Shown here: piece after piece, positions 29,635-40,419 of the stretch
How the letters are laid out: each line of letters opens with the position of its first letter
Position numbering within the stretch: position 1 is the first letter of the stretch
Assembly (NCBI GenBank): GCA_030704615.1
Contig: CM060731.1
Span: 77,852,756 to 77,916,755 of the forward strand
Direction: 5' to 3'
Length of the DNA stretch: 64,000 nucleotides
Source: Takakia lepidozioides
Taxonomy: Eukaryota; Streptophyta; Takakiopsida; Takakiales; Takakiaceae
The notes under the pieces: generated by a model
Database searches by the model: none
Told to the model about the DNA's origin: nothing
The model's input: only the letters and a program-made list of their open reading frames with translations
Translations under genes and position numbers: made by a program

Positions 29635-29730
29635 AACGGGCCATGTTTGGCCGATTCTGCCCTGCAAGCAGCGGCCTTTGGGTGAGCCCTATGGCCGTGC
29701 CCAGGGCAGAGTCGGCCAACGTGGCCCGTT
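29635..29730. mobile_element. Short inverted-repeat element 1
   Basis: The arms 29635-29664 and 29702-29730 are reverse complements with about four differences and begin AACGGGCCA. About 37 bases separate them. The arms include GGCCGATTCTGCCCTG-like sequence, a theme also seen in the neighbouring inverted-repeat element. Confidence 0.6.
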
Positions 29731-29736
29731 CACGGG

Positions 29737-30025
29737 CGTTAAAAGCAGGTGTGGCGGATTCTCGCCGCGCTACGTGGTGCAATATGATTGAGGTTCGATT
29801 ATCCCATATCGATTGCCCAGATTCAGAGCCCCGGAGAGGATATAAACGGGGCGAGCCTTAGGGGAAGGCGGGCGGGTCGATGGCTGCTGACATGGGCCTC
29901 GGTGGTGGTAGGTCTGCCATCCTCTGTGCGTAATCGGCCATCCCTACCGATTCTGCCCTAGGTGGCCAATTCGGCCCGAGAATTAGGCCGAAAAAGTGGC
30001 AGAATCCGCCACACCTGCTCTAACG
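29737..30025. mobile_element. MITE-like element 2 with about 25-bp terminal inverted repeats
   Basis: Terminal repeats at 29737-29762 and 30001-30025 share GCAGGTGTGGCGGATTCT exactly and continue to CGTTA (left) and TAACG (right) with one indel. Element length is 289 bp, with no coding capacity. A TTA/TAA pair at the ends may be target duplication or part of the repeat. Confidence 0.65.
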
Positions 30026-31387
30026 AAACAATGTATAAAGTAGTCAACGTTGCGCCATGGAAGGACTACCTACCTCCTCACATCCAGAACGATCTTCGTG
30101 GGACCACCATGTGATGGAAGATAAGCCACCATAGGAACCCCCAAATATCCCTTCCTTGTGATACAAGACCCTGTCTTGGCCTATTCATAGTAAATGCCAT
30201 TTGAGCAATCACTAGACCATTTGAGTCTATGATCACAGAAATTTGCAGGCCCAACCGTCTCTCTTTGAACCACCATACAGTGCCAGATGTGCCACCATAA
30301 GAAAAAAATAACACTAATAAATGAGGATGATAAGGTGAGTTAATTGACTCCCTAAAACTGCGCCATGATTGGTGTTGTTGATCACCATGTAATGTGCATA
30401 GCTGCACCACATTGGATAAAGAATGAACCAATACCAGGTCATCAGACAAATGTCTTTATAATTTTAGAGATGCATTGATCGAACTAACCTGAACTCTGTA
30501 CTATGGAATTATGTGGAGTTGTTACTTAACAGAATTGGAGGCTGAATTAATTTCGTTGTGGGGCAACTTGCCGTGTCTTCAACTTGTGTGTTCAAATTAC
30601 AAAATTGCAGTCACATACTCTCCCACCACACACTAGCAAACATTTGAGATCCATGCCTTGTTTATCTCTTTATACAAAAATTAGCTCCATGGCTGAAATT
30701 GCTAAGTCTAGATCAGACGAGCACTTCAGCTCATGCTTGGATTGCTACAGGAAGGAAGATAGTGGTTGCCTCTGAGAGATATCTCCCAACAACACATTGC
30801 AAATGTCCGCTTATACTTAGGTTCCATCTTTCATTGATTGATGTTATACGCCACCGAGCTATTTGTTGGCCCACGATACATATTACTACCTGCTTACATG
30901 TGTTCTGTGAATACTAACATTTGCGTAGAGGTAAACACAAGTAGTGATTCAGATGGTGAAGTACGTAGTGATGAAGACATCTGCAGTTGAATCAATTGTC
31001 TCAATATAGTATCTATAAGCTTGAATTTTCCGAACAACTTGTGCACATATTTGCTTTAGGCATGATATGATGTATTAGCTTTTCTAGTCTTCGTTTACTT
31101 CTAAGCATTACGAGAGTTCATTCGGGTACATGCAATAGTTTGTATCACGATTGAAAAGTAGTCTACCTAATCACAATGACAAATCGACGACGGTATACTA
31201 GATAAGGTCCCACAGTTGTTCATCGGGCTGCTGCGATTCAATCTGAATTATGTGAGCCCAGCGACAATGTTTCGGTCTCTCCTCCAAATGTGCCTACTTC
31301 ATGCAAAGAGCTCGATCATATGTAGGAAGTATTGTCACAGGCGAGCCAGTGATTTCGAGAAAAACACGTACAAGCTCCAAACCATGT
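30026..31387. other. Intergenic, no supported gene
   Basis: An open frame on the minus strand at 30078-30449 has a stretch LQISVIIDSNGLVIAQMAF that faintly recalls Harbinger-type transposases, but no catalytic residues can be placed. The rest holds nothing recognisable. Confidence 0.3.
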
Positions 31388-32215
31388 CGAAAATGGAAAG
31401 AAGAGACAACGATGGCAGCCATAGAGGCGATTGAAAATGGTGAAGTTGCCGCATGAAGACAATCTGGGATTCCAGAGTCCAGTATTAGAAGATGGATGTC
31501 TAGAGTTACTACTACCCAAAAATCTGGAATGAACACCGTGTTGACAACTGAGGAAGAAAAAGAATTGGTGGAAAGGATGTTGCAGTGTCAACAGGTTGGG
31601 ACGTGTCAAAAGCTTGGATGACAACAACTTTGTTTGCCGATTGGCTTTGGCATTTTCAACGTAATGTTCCTGGAGGCATATATGTCGATAATAGATATTT
31701 GCTCATTTTGGACAATTGCAGTTCTCACATATCTGCGGATGCCATCAGCTTTGCCTCAAATGTAGGACTCGATATTCTAACAATTCCTGCATACACCTCT
31801 CACAAAATTGCAGCCTTTGTTTCTTGCTTCCATCCTTTCAAACATTATTTCAAGCTTGAAGTTTGTTCATGATGAAGCACCACGGAGAGGTTGGAAAAGA
31901 ACAGCTAGCTTCTTTGGCGAGCAAAGCACTACAGCGTGCAATGACGGTGAATACCATTGAAATGGATTTAGGAGAACAGGCATATGGCCATTAAATCCAA
32001 ATGCCTTGGATGGAGATTTTGGACCCAACGAAGATGTAGGGGCGTTGTTGTTGAGTTTGAGAGTTCCTACGAGTTCTAACGGCAGAGGGCCTTTGGATCG
32101 AGATGGTGTTGTGCATATGGATCCTTCAAATCATGTCAATGATGTTCTACGTATGAATCCTTCAAATCATGTCGATGCAGAGGTAAATGTGTTCGATGAC
32201 AATGATGTATATTGA
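31388..32215 (+). pseudogene. pogo/Tigger-type (CENP-B-like) transposase, broken
   Basis: The N-terminal part reads as a psq-type helix-turn-helix: KWKEETTMAAIEAIENGEVA, an in-frame stop, then SGIPESSIRRWMSRV. After about 100 bases in a shifted frame comes the DDE_1 core: FADWLWHF, then RYLLILDNCSSH (second catalytic Asp), then LTIPAYTSH and FHPFKHYF. A further shifted piece has TGIWPLNPNALDGDFG, the usual C-terminal segment of this family. A stop codon and at least two frameshifts show that it is dead. Terminal inverted repeats were not located. Confidence 0.8.
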
Positions 32216-32537
32216 CCTGACCTTTCACACTGCAGGAACCACCTGAGATGGTGATAACACGATCTTTGACAATACCATGTGTCTATCATACCCGAGTCTT
32301 TAAACCATGATTGAAGCTCCTTGTACTTTGAGTGATGGGATATGATATGCAGACAAATACGGATACGGCAACTGTGGATCAGCCTCCTCGATTTTAAATT
32401 ACTAGGAGTGCTCTACTAACTAGCTTTGAGTACCAACAACATTTGTAAAACAAGATTGAGTGAAAAGCGGCCGCTATAGCAGAGAAAGAAAAAAAAGAAT
32501 CGAACGGCAGACTGTTGTTGCACAGAGAAAGATGTGT
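32216..32537. other. Left flank of retroelement copy 1
   Basis: Probably the trailing part of the pogo-like insertion. It ends in GTGT at 32534-32537, the left target-site duplication of copy 1. No coding sequence recognised. Confidence 0.45.
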
Positions 32538-32726
32538 TGTCGTGCGCATACATATCGCTACACAACTACATCGCTGTCCAAAACCACACAACACATGTGC
32601 ACACCACACACTAGTATACCACTAGTCCACCATTAGTCCAGCCACTAGTCCAACCACTAGGCTACAACTAGTCAGTCACTAGGCTGCCACTATGCTGCCC
32701 ACTATGGCAGTCACTAGTCCACACAA
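32538..32726 (-). repeat. Terminal repeat B2 of copy 1
   Basis: Starts TGTCGTGCGCATACATATCG on the plus strand and carries a short minisatellite of CCACTAGTCCA-like units. It is closely similar to 44105-44309 and 43577-43768 in copy 2, and to the shorter 33054-33142. The outer edge abuts the GTGT target duplication. Confidence 0.85.
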
Positions 32727-33048
32727 TGATAAAGAAGAAGAATACAAGCACAAGCTCATGCGAGCTCACAAAGCTGAAGCATAAACTCATGCATATATAA
32801 CCTCATCACTCAAATACAAGTCAAGCCAAGTGCACCCCACGCCATGGGGAATCCACACTACGGCGCCATAGCTAGGCGCGGTGAGGCTCAACTCGAGAAA
32901 GATGAGCCTTCCGCGCTTGCCGTGAAGATAACCACTCCAGGGCCTAAATCTGCCTTGACCCCTGGATTGATACTTGGGCCAATCCCAAATGTCAATATAT
33001 AAAAGCTAGCTATTTCCTAGCTAGTTTCACACTAGTGGGAACTTGACA
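32727..33048 (-). repeat. Terminal repeat A2 of copy 1
   Basis: Direct repeat of 42959-43285, starting TGATAAAGAAGAAG and ending AACTTGACA on the plus strand. On the element's own strand it begins TGTCAAGTT. It contains TATATAAAAGC and a CTCGAGAAAGATGAGC word that also occurs inverted next to A1. Confidence 0.9.
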
Positions 33049-33053
33049 GCTGG

Positions 33054-33142
33054 TCGCATACATATCGCTACACATCGCTGTCCAAAACACACAACACATG
33101 TGCACACCACACACTAATATACCACTAGTCCAGCCACTAGTC
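33054..33142 (-). repeat. Repeat B1 of copy 1, truncated
   Basis: Repeats the first half of B2 (from CGCATACATATCGC) directly inside A2 and then runs straight into the PHD-finger coding end. Compared with copy 2, the rest of B1, the G-run and the last PHD residues are missing, so a deletion of roughly 400 bases has occurred here. Confidence 0.8.
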
Positions 33143-33228
33143 CTTCTCAAGAGGTGGTGTCAAGCATCCCATATGCCAACCCCTTGAGCATCGATCACAC
33201 ACCAGCATGGTGGCTGCCCCTTTGGCAG
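33140..33228 (-). other. PHD finger at integrase C-terminus, copy 1 (3' truncated)
   Basis: CMLCGSAKGAA followed by MLVCDRCSRGWHMGC supplies C4-H-C of a C4HC3 PHD finger; the final CxxC pair is lost at the junction with B1. Copy 2 has the full set. PHD fingers read histone H3 tails, so a role in choosing insertion sites is plausible. Confidence 0.8.
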
Positions 33229-34729
33229 ACCCACAGAGCATGCACCTCAAACCTGCAGGTACCACTGCCAAGTTTGGGTCAACTCTGCCATCGACATTGG
33301 GAAGGTGACATGGCGCACAATTACGCACATGGTCCTTCCAAGTCATGCCATCCCGACCCTCTAAGATCAGGACCCCTGAGGGCAACACCTCTCGAACCCT
33401 CAGAATAACACGCCCTGCAGTAACATCCAGAGTCGTAGGAGCAGTCTGCTGCAAATAAACATAGTCACCAGGGCTAAACCTCCGAACCCCAGGACGATAT
33501 CCTCCACCACGTATAGTGGCATACCTCAACGTATCACGGTGCTGTGCAATGGCAAGGTTCTCAAAAGCCATGGGCATGACTTTCTTGAACAACTCTGCAC
33601 GCTGATCACATGCACGTACCCACACGTCCGGATCGTCAAGGTTAAGGACTTGAGCAGTGTCCCTACGAATGGCTGCAGGCAAATCCGGCTCTCGGCCAAA
33701 GAGAAGGAATATGGTGAGAAGGAGGCAAGTGATGCTTGTTTGCTGAACCTGTAGCCCATGGCTAACCAAGGAACCTGAAGATCCCAATCTCCTAGGTGTC
33801 CCTTCTGCAAGCCATACTTGCGCAAACCCCTCTTCACCGTCTGAACAACTCTCTCTGCTAAGCCATCGGCCTCAGGATGATCCCGAGAAGTGGTGCGGTG
33901 GTCTATCAAGGCTTTATCACACAAAGCCTGAAACTCCCCCAAGAACTCTCTCCCTTGGTCCGTGAGTACCTCAGCTGGAGCACCAAATCGGCTAAGCACA
34001 CGATCCAAGAATGCATACGCAGCCCCCTCACTAGCCTTGTCAGGCAATGGAACCAACTCAATCCACTTGGAGAAGTGCTCCACCATCACCAACACATATC
34101 TGTGGTGGCGCATAGTCAGTGGCAACGGTCCTGCGAAGTCAAGACTCCACCTGTAGCCCAATCCCATGATTGGTAAAGGATGCAACTGTGGTGTAGGGGC
34201 GTTGAATGAAGCACGCACCCTGTCACACACCATGCACCTAGCCACAACTGTTGCACCTCTGTATGCATACCACGCCACCAATACTGCCCCCTGCAGTAAA
34301 CTGTGAGTGCGTCGCACTCCAAAATGCCCCAACTCCTCATGGGCATGCCGCACTAACCGTGCACGCTGTGTGGGGTGAGGCACAATCCTCACCCGACCAT
34401 CCTCCCACACTCGAAGTAGGTGTATCCCCTCCCACTTGAACCTCTTGGCTCGTTGCAGGATCCGATCCCTCTCCCTGGCAGTCACATGGCTGCCGTGTCT
34501 CCCGTGCGGAGGTAGTCCAACACAGCCGAATCCTCATGTATATCTCTGGCACCACCTGGCTCATCACTAGCCTCAGGGTCCTCAGACACTCCGTCTACAG
34601 TCATCCCTGTTGTAGGTCCAACCTGACCTCCCGATGCCAAGATACACAAAAATGCAGATGCGTGCCATCCGGCACCATCTCCTCGTCCGTCTCACCATGC
34701 CACCGAGCTCCAGTGTCATCCTGCTGGCT

Positions 34730-36028
34730 CATGCATGGATTGCGACTCAATCCATCCGCATCCCGATTGACCAAACCCGGTCGATGCACAACCTGAAAGT
34801 CATACTCCTGGAGTATGAGTGCCCACCGTGCAAGCTTCCCCGTAAGCTTGTCTGACTCCATCAACCACTTGAGTGGCTGGTGATCCGTGACAAGGGTGAA
34901 AAGATTGCCGTATAGATAGCACCTGAAGTGTGCCACGGCCCACACTGCAGCTAAGCACTCTCCCTCATATGAGCTGTACTTAGCCTCTGCAGCGTTGTTC
35001 GAGCGGCTAGCATAAGCCACTACGAACTCTCTTCCCTCATCATCCACCTGTGTGAGCACCGCTCCAAGCCCCAGCATGCTCCAATCCGTATGCAGCTGAA
35101 AGGGACGCCCCCTGATAGGTCGTCTCAGGATAGGCGCCGAGGTCAACCTCGCCTTGAGCTCTTGAAAAGCTCGTTCCTGCTCATCTTCCCACTGCCACTC
35201 CTGGTCCACCTTGGTCAGCTTGGTTAGAGCCTTTGCAATGGTACTAAATCCCTTGACAAACCGTCTATAATAGTTTGCCAACCCCATGAAAGCTCGAACT
35301 CGGCTCACATCCGTGGGGCGTGGAATTTGTGCAATGGCCTCTACCTTAGTCTGCTGTACCCCCAATCCTCCAGGATATATCATGTGACCCAGATACTCAA
35401 TCTGGTTGTGGAAAAACTTGCACTTCCCCGGATGCAACTTCAATCCGTGCGCTCTCAAGCGCTCCAATACCACCTGAAGGTGTCTCTCATGCTCCTCCAT
35501 CGTAACTAAAGATGATGATGTCATCTATGTAGCACCGAGCAAAGTCCACCCTGCTAGAATCCTATCCATGACTCTCTGAAACTCTGCAGGAGCATTCTTA
35601 AGCCCAAATGGTAAGAACCGCCACTGATATAGGCAATCCTTGCCGTGCTCATTGATCCCCCAGAATGCCGTCTTCTGCTTGTCCGCCTCCTTGATTGGCA
35701 ACTGGTGATATCCGGATCGTAAATCCAAAGTGCTAAAGGCCTTAGCATGCCCGATGGCATCAAAGATCTCCTCTGGTGTTGGCATGGCATACTTATCGGA
35801 CTTGGTCTGACGATTTACAGGCCGGTAATCACCGCACATACGTCTCTCCGTCCAATTGCCATAGACATCCTTCTTGGCTGGCATCACTGTGGCTGAAGCA
35901 TACTCTCCACCAGAGAGCTCACCAAACCTGCCTCCCAGAGATCTTGAGTCCTCATCTGAATCAAGACCTCTCCATGTCACTGTATCTATAGGGTCTCCGA
36001 AAGATTGGCGTGTCAGTGGCCAACTCAA
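34730..36028 (-). other. Reverse transcriptase and RNase H domains of copy 1
   Basis: RT fingers and palm span 36028 to about 35400 with FSTLDLRSGYHQLPI, FLPFGLKNAPAEFQ and YIDD. One frame change follows the YIDD box. RNase H spans about 35110 to 34730 with HTDWS, the YEGECLA glutamate and TDHQPL. These are the parts missing from copy 2. Confidence 0.88.
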
Positions 36029-36539
36029 TACGGATCTCTTGACCCTTCAGTGCTCCCAAGTCCTTCAAACTGAAGGCAAAGCAATTCCTGTAAGCCCTCA
36101 GGAACCGCCGTATACGTCGTCTCTCTCCTCCGGTGACAATGGGTCCAATGTCAGGCTCCCAATTGTCCTCCGTAACTGCAACCTTAAGTCCAGTGGGCTT
36201 AGAGGTAGAGGACGCGTCCAGTGGTTGCTATGTTGCAACCTTGAGCAGTACTCCCTACCTGCTCAGTCAATGACAAGGCCTCATCCTGCCCCATCATCTC
36301 ATCCTTGAGGACCTCCTCAACCCGAGAAGAATCCCCAACCTCATCCATCACAGCCGCCTTGGCTGCCAACTCCCTCTGAACCTCGAGCACCTCCCACGTG
36401 TGCCATGGATGCATGCACCCCGTGGTCCTCACATGCTCGCCCCCACTCACTGCCTGTACCGTCTCGGTAGGCAGAGAGACCATTGAGGGAAGTGTACTCC
36501 GCACTCTGCGTTGCTCAGCCAGAGCCAAGCTGATAATCC

Positions 36540-37490
36540 AGGTCAAGCAATTGAGATCCATTGCTTGCCCCAACACTTGACGACGTGATGCCTCAGAAAG
36601 AGACGACACCGCCGTGGTACCAGTGGTAAAACCCATTGCCCGCTCACGCTCGTCAGCATTAGGCTCCACTAACTGCTGCAACTGAGCATCCCACAGGAGG
36701 CCAGGTCCACTATCCCGGAAAGCATGCGATCCTGGGAAGCTGAGCAGTGTGTAGGTAATGCTGCTCGTGGTTGACCCACCTTGTTGACCACTGCCAAAGG
36801 CAAACGGTCATCGTGTCTCACACGCTGAGACTGCCTCCCTGTGTCCAGAATGCTATCCACTGTGAGATGTGCTGGCCGCTGCACCCCATCAAATGCACGC
36901 TTGAGCAGTGCGGGTGGCATCAAGTTAGTCCACCATAGCCGTGGACGATGAGCCCGTGACCCCACTGTAGCTGCATCTAGCAACACTGCTGACCCAAAGC
37001 CACGACCGGACTTGATGCACACTGGCCATCACCCTGGCCCGAGAATCGCCCATCAGTGGCACATTCTCCAAGATGTATGCTGGATACAGCTTGATGAAGC
37101 TGCAAGTGGCGCAAAACCCGCACCATCTCCCAAAACAGACCCGACCTCGAGTCTCGCAATCCATTGCCATGCCCGGCTGATGAATGCCCTTGGCAGGGCC
37201 AACCTGCCACTACCAGATCAATGGAGCCAACCCGCTCCAAATCCTGCGCCCCAGCAATGTCTGCTGGCAAGGCCTGCTGATATCCACGAATTGCAGACAC
37301 CGACAACAACTCAGGGTACGCTGCACCAACTGAGCAACATGGCGAAGTGAAACGCGTCGTGCAGTCTCATCCCTCTCCACATACAGGTAACGCCGAACTC
37401 GTACACCTGCCTGTAACACAGCAGCCAATCCGGTGCTGATCCCGCCAAACAAGTCCAGAAGACAAATGCCTTCATCCGGATACTGCCACA
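36540..37490 (-). other. C5-cytosine DNA methyltransferase domain, DNMT3-like motif order, copy 1
   Basis: Lies between protease and reverse transcriptase. Motif I is ICLLDLFGGISTGLAAVL (about 37470), with YVERDE for the motif II acidic position. Motif IV, with the catalytic Cys, is DLVVAGWPCQGHSSAGHG (about 37225-37165). Motif VI is ILENVP (about 37075). Motif VIII is RAHRPRLWWTNL (about 36955-36922). Motifs IX-X are ERAMGFTTGTTAVSSLSEAS and RRQVLGQAMDL (about 36655-36550). The order is canonical, not the rearranged order of plant DRM enzymes, and the spacing and the AHRPR-WTN and ER-GF motifs fit DNMT3 best. No separate DNA-reading domain is seen next to it. Frameshifts fall between motifs I and IV, IV and VI, VI and VIII, and VIII and IX, so no single intact enzyme is encoded here. 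Confidence 0.9.
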
Positions 37491-40419
37491 CAATAGGTGT
37501 GGTGTCCAATGGAGACAATTGAGGTGGTCCTGGTGCAATCCCCACACTCTCCTCCTCTCCTGACGGTACAAAAGCCTCCACCCAGGCTTGTTGCACCCGT
37601 CGATCAGCATCCCGCTGCAAATCCTTGCTCGTGCCCCACAATGGAGTCTGAGCAACCATGGTAGGCAACTCCGCCATACCATACATGTCATCCTGCTCTC
37701 CCGGAGGTGGTACATCCTCTGAATGAGCATTGCCCTCAAGCAACTCTCTAGGCCAACTCACTGCCGCTGTGAATGCTGCTAGTGTCGGCATCTTGCCTCG
37801 CTGGGCAACCGCAACTCCTCCTATGAACGTCACAGGGAGCTGCACACGCCGGCCCTCCCCTGACTGCCATGCAGGCCTATAGGAAGCTGACTCCTCCCAA
37901 AAATCCAGGGTGAAGCCCATGGGGTACAACACTGCCCCACCAACCAGGACATCGTATGAGACGCGTCTGTCACAATGGCCTTGGCTCGCATCACTGAGCC
38001 ATCTGTAGGGTGATCCGGCCGTAGTCTGATAGCCAACTCACGCCGTGTCATGCCCCGAGCCTGCTCCGATCCTCCAGAGACGTCTGTATCTGGAAAGGAC
38101 AAGGCTCCATATCCGCCTCCGTGAGGCCCAAGCCTGCAATAGCAGCTCTGCCCAGCATCAATGGCTGAGCTCCCGAGTCCAACAAGACCCGCAGTGGCCG
38201 GTACCTCTTGCCTGCCGGTCCACTCAAACAGAAAATGCCATCCTGGTTGTCTAACATGACAACTCCAGGTGTCACCATGGCGCGCTCAATGGCTGGCCTA
38301 GCTGGCAGCTCCATCAACCTGGCAGCTGCAGCTTGCCATGGCGCCGCCGTGGCAGTCTTGACCCTCAAATCCGAGGATCCCTCCGGCACTACACCTCCCA
38401 CTATCTCCGCAGAAGATGAAGTAACCTCCCCTCTCACAGAGTGTAGCTGCCAGCCTGAACACCTCAGCTGGTCTTACCCCCGGCGTCGCAATCATGGTAG
38501 CCGAGAACAATGGAGCCTGGCACACAGATGTGGCCGCTCCTAGCAGCACACTAGCTGCCGTAGCCTTGGCAACACTAGGTAGTGGTGCTACCCGTGTAGC
38601 TCTCCCCAATGGCATAGTAACCTCCGCCTCGGTAACAGTCGGGCGAGAACTAGGTGCCATGGATGGCGTCGACACTGTCTCCGCCAATGTGAATGACTGA
38701 GGAAGCCTAGCCTGACGGCTTGCCTCCCCACGCTGTGGATCCAACTCCACCTCTGCACCTCGTGGCTCAGGAACTCGTGCTGCTCCTCGAGTCACGGCTG
38801 CAGCAGACTCCACCTGCACTAGTGGTAGTGCTGCTCCACACATGAATCCCATGCCTCCCATATCTCCTCCCTCAGGAGCAGGAGGTGGACCATCCGGCCT
38901 TAGAGCCGGTACCACCTGAGCTGTAGCCATGGCAGCGAGCCTCTGCTCTAGCTGCTGAAGCCGGTTGGCCATGCCTTGGTCAACACCCTGACCTCCGCGT
39001 CCTTGGCCATGTTGAGCTTGCCCTTGGCCTGCACCTCGTGGCTGGCCACCTCGTCCTCTCTGGGCTGCTCCACCTCGCCCCCGGCCACCATTGTTCCCTT
39101 GGAACTGGCCTGGGCGCAACTCAGGATGCAAACCATAACACTGGGCCTCTCCATGCCCGTGCTTGCCACAATGCCCACACTGCAACTGTGCAGGCTGTGC
39201 ATGTGCCGGCCCTTTGCCTCCCTCTGGGCAATCCTTCTTGACATGGGTCCTCCACATGTCCAGCACACCACATCCGCCCGTTGTTGGCCAGCAAATGAAG
39301 GGAGAGACCCCTGCATCTGAGGTCCTCTCTGCCCTTCCCTGAGCTTCACCTGAGCCCCTTGTTGCCTTGAGCACGTTGAGGTAGTGGTTGGCTAGGAGCA
39401 CCACTACCCCGTGGTGTCTCCTTAGCAAATCCCACCATGACCACTCGTTCCTCCACCATGTTGAGCTCTATCCGCTCTGCCAGCAAAAAACACATTTGCT
39501 AAGGTGGGTTGGGCCGCTTGTAGGAGAGTTGCATCCCGCACCCTTCTCCTCAGCTCCTTGTCCAATATCCCATACCAGAATTGGACTGCCTGAGCTTCCG
39601 TAACCCCTTGGGTTACATTTATCAAGCGCCTCATGCGAGTGAAAGCCTCCCTCAAGCTCTCGGTCGGCTTCCGTTGGAACTCTTGCAAGCTCCGCAACTT
39701 CTCTGTCCTCACCCCTTGGTAGTTCCCTCTCAACTCTTCGAAGAACTCCACAACAGGGGTTGAAGGCAGGCACGGGCTAGTGCTGGTGCGGTAGTGGCTT
39801 GGGTGGACGTCGTAGCTACTGTACCACCAGTCCCACTAGCTGCTTGCTGAAGCTGCCGGTGCAGCGGCAGGTGTAGCCACTGCCCTCGTGGCTCTAGTGC
39901 CCCTAGTGATGGAGACATAGTCGGGTGACCAGTACATCCTCCACTCCTCGATCTCAACCTCATGCCCCCGCCTGAACTCATGGTAATCATCCATAGGCGG
40001 CCCCTCAAGGTGCTGAAACAGCCCTTCCATGCCATGAAAGGCGTAAATAGTTGTGGATTGCGCATTTGCTGCAAATCACACCAACTATCAAACTCTTGGA
40101 TAAAATCATCCAACTCGATGGTGCCCACCGCCCCAGAGTACCTTCGTGGCCCCTTGGTAGCTCCATACATCTCCTCCATTGTGTCCCACAACAATGGCAA
40201 AGAAACAACTTGCACCGCCGGTATGAGTCCTCCTGATTCACAATCCGAATCAGAACCTTCCGTAGAAGACACAGGAGGTGAAGGTGGCCTAAACCGCACA
40301 CCTCGTCTCGTGTACCCACTAGTATCGCTAGTGCTCGAACCGGCACTGTCCCCAGCAACTAGTGGCACCTCCGTGTTGACACTCAACCGGTCATGAACAT
40401 GTCCTAACCCCCTCTCCAC

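Larger units (their letters stand above)
33137..40419 (-). pseudogene. gag-pol region of copy 1 (gag, PR, DNA methyltransferase, RT, RNase H, IN, PHD), frameshifted
   Basis: Open segments on the minus strand include 40419-39730, 39751-39422, 39428-38298, 38437-38048, 37932-37210, 37309-36977, 37022-36669, 36681-36199, 36028-35525, 35524-34601, 34485-33526 and 33787-33137. Gag has the retrotransposon gag core EKLRSLQEFQRKPTESLREA and a CGHCGKHGHGEAQC knuckle. The protease has LLDSGAQPLML. RT has GDYRPVNRQT and the catalytic YIDD at 35520-35531. RNase H has TDHQPLKWLM. Integrase has the HHCC zinc site (HEELGHFG...CMVC) and the D,D-35-E triad in LDFAGP, LTDQGREF and ADGLAERVVQ. No chromodomain was found; a PHD finger takes that place. 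At least eight frame changes are visible; whether they are decay or uncorrected read errors cannot be told from this sequence. Confidence 0.88.

Noticed and set aside
30078-30449. Possible Harbinger-type transposase on the minus strand
   Set aside because: Only a vague resemblance over about 20 residues; no DDE residues can be placed.
36540-37490. A host DNMT3 gene interrupted by retroelements
   Set aside because: The same domain sits at the same place between protease and downstream pol domains in two independent insertions with different target duplications, so it belongs to the element.
36540-37490. Plant DRM-type (rearranged) methyltransferase
   Set aside because: Motif I precedes motifs IV-VIII and motifs IX-X come last; DRM enzymes have the motif blocks in swapped order.
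38976-39320. Plus-strand open frames within retroelement copy 1 (also 37012-37350, 39962-40396)
   Set aside because: Shadow frames opposite gag-pol; the minus strand carries the recognisable domains.
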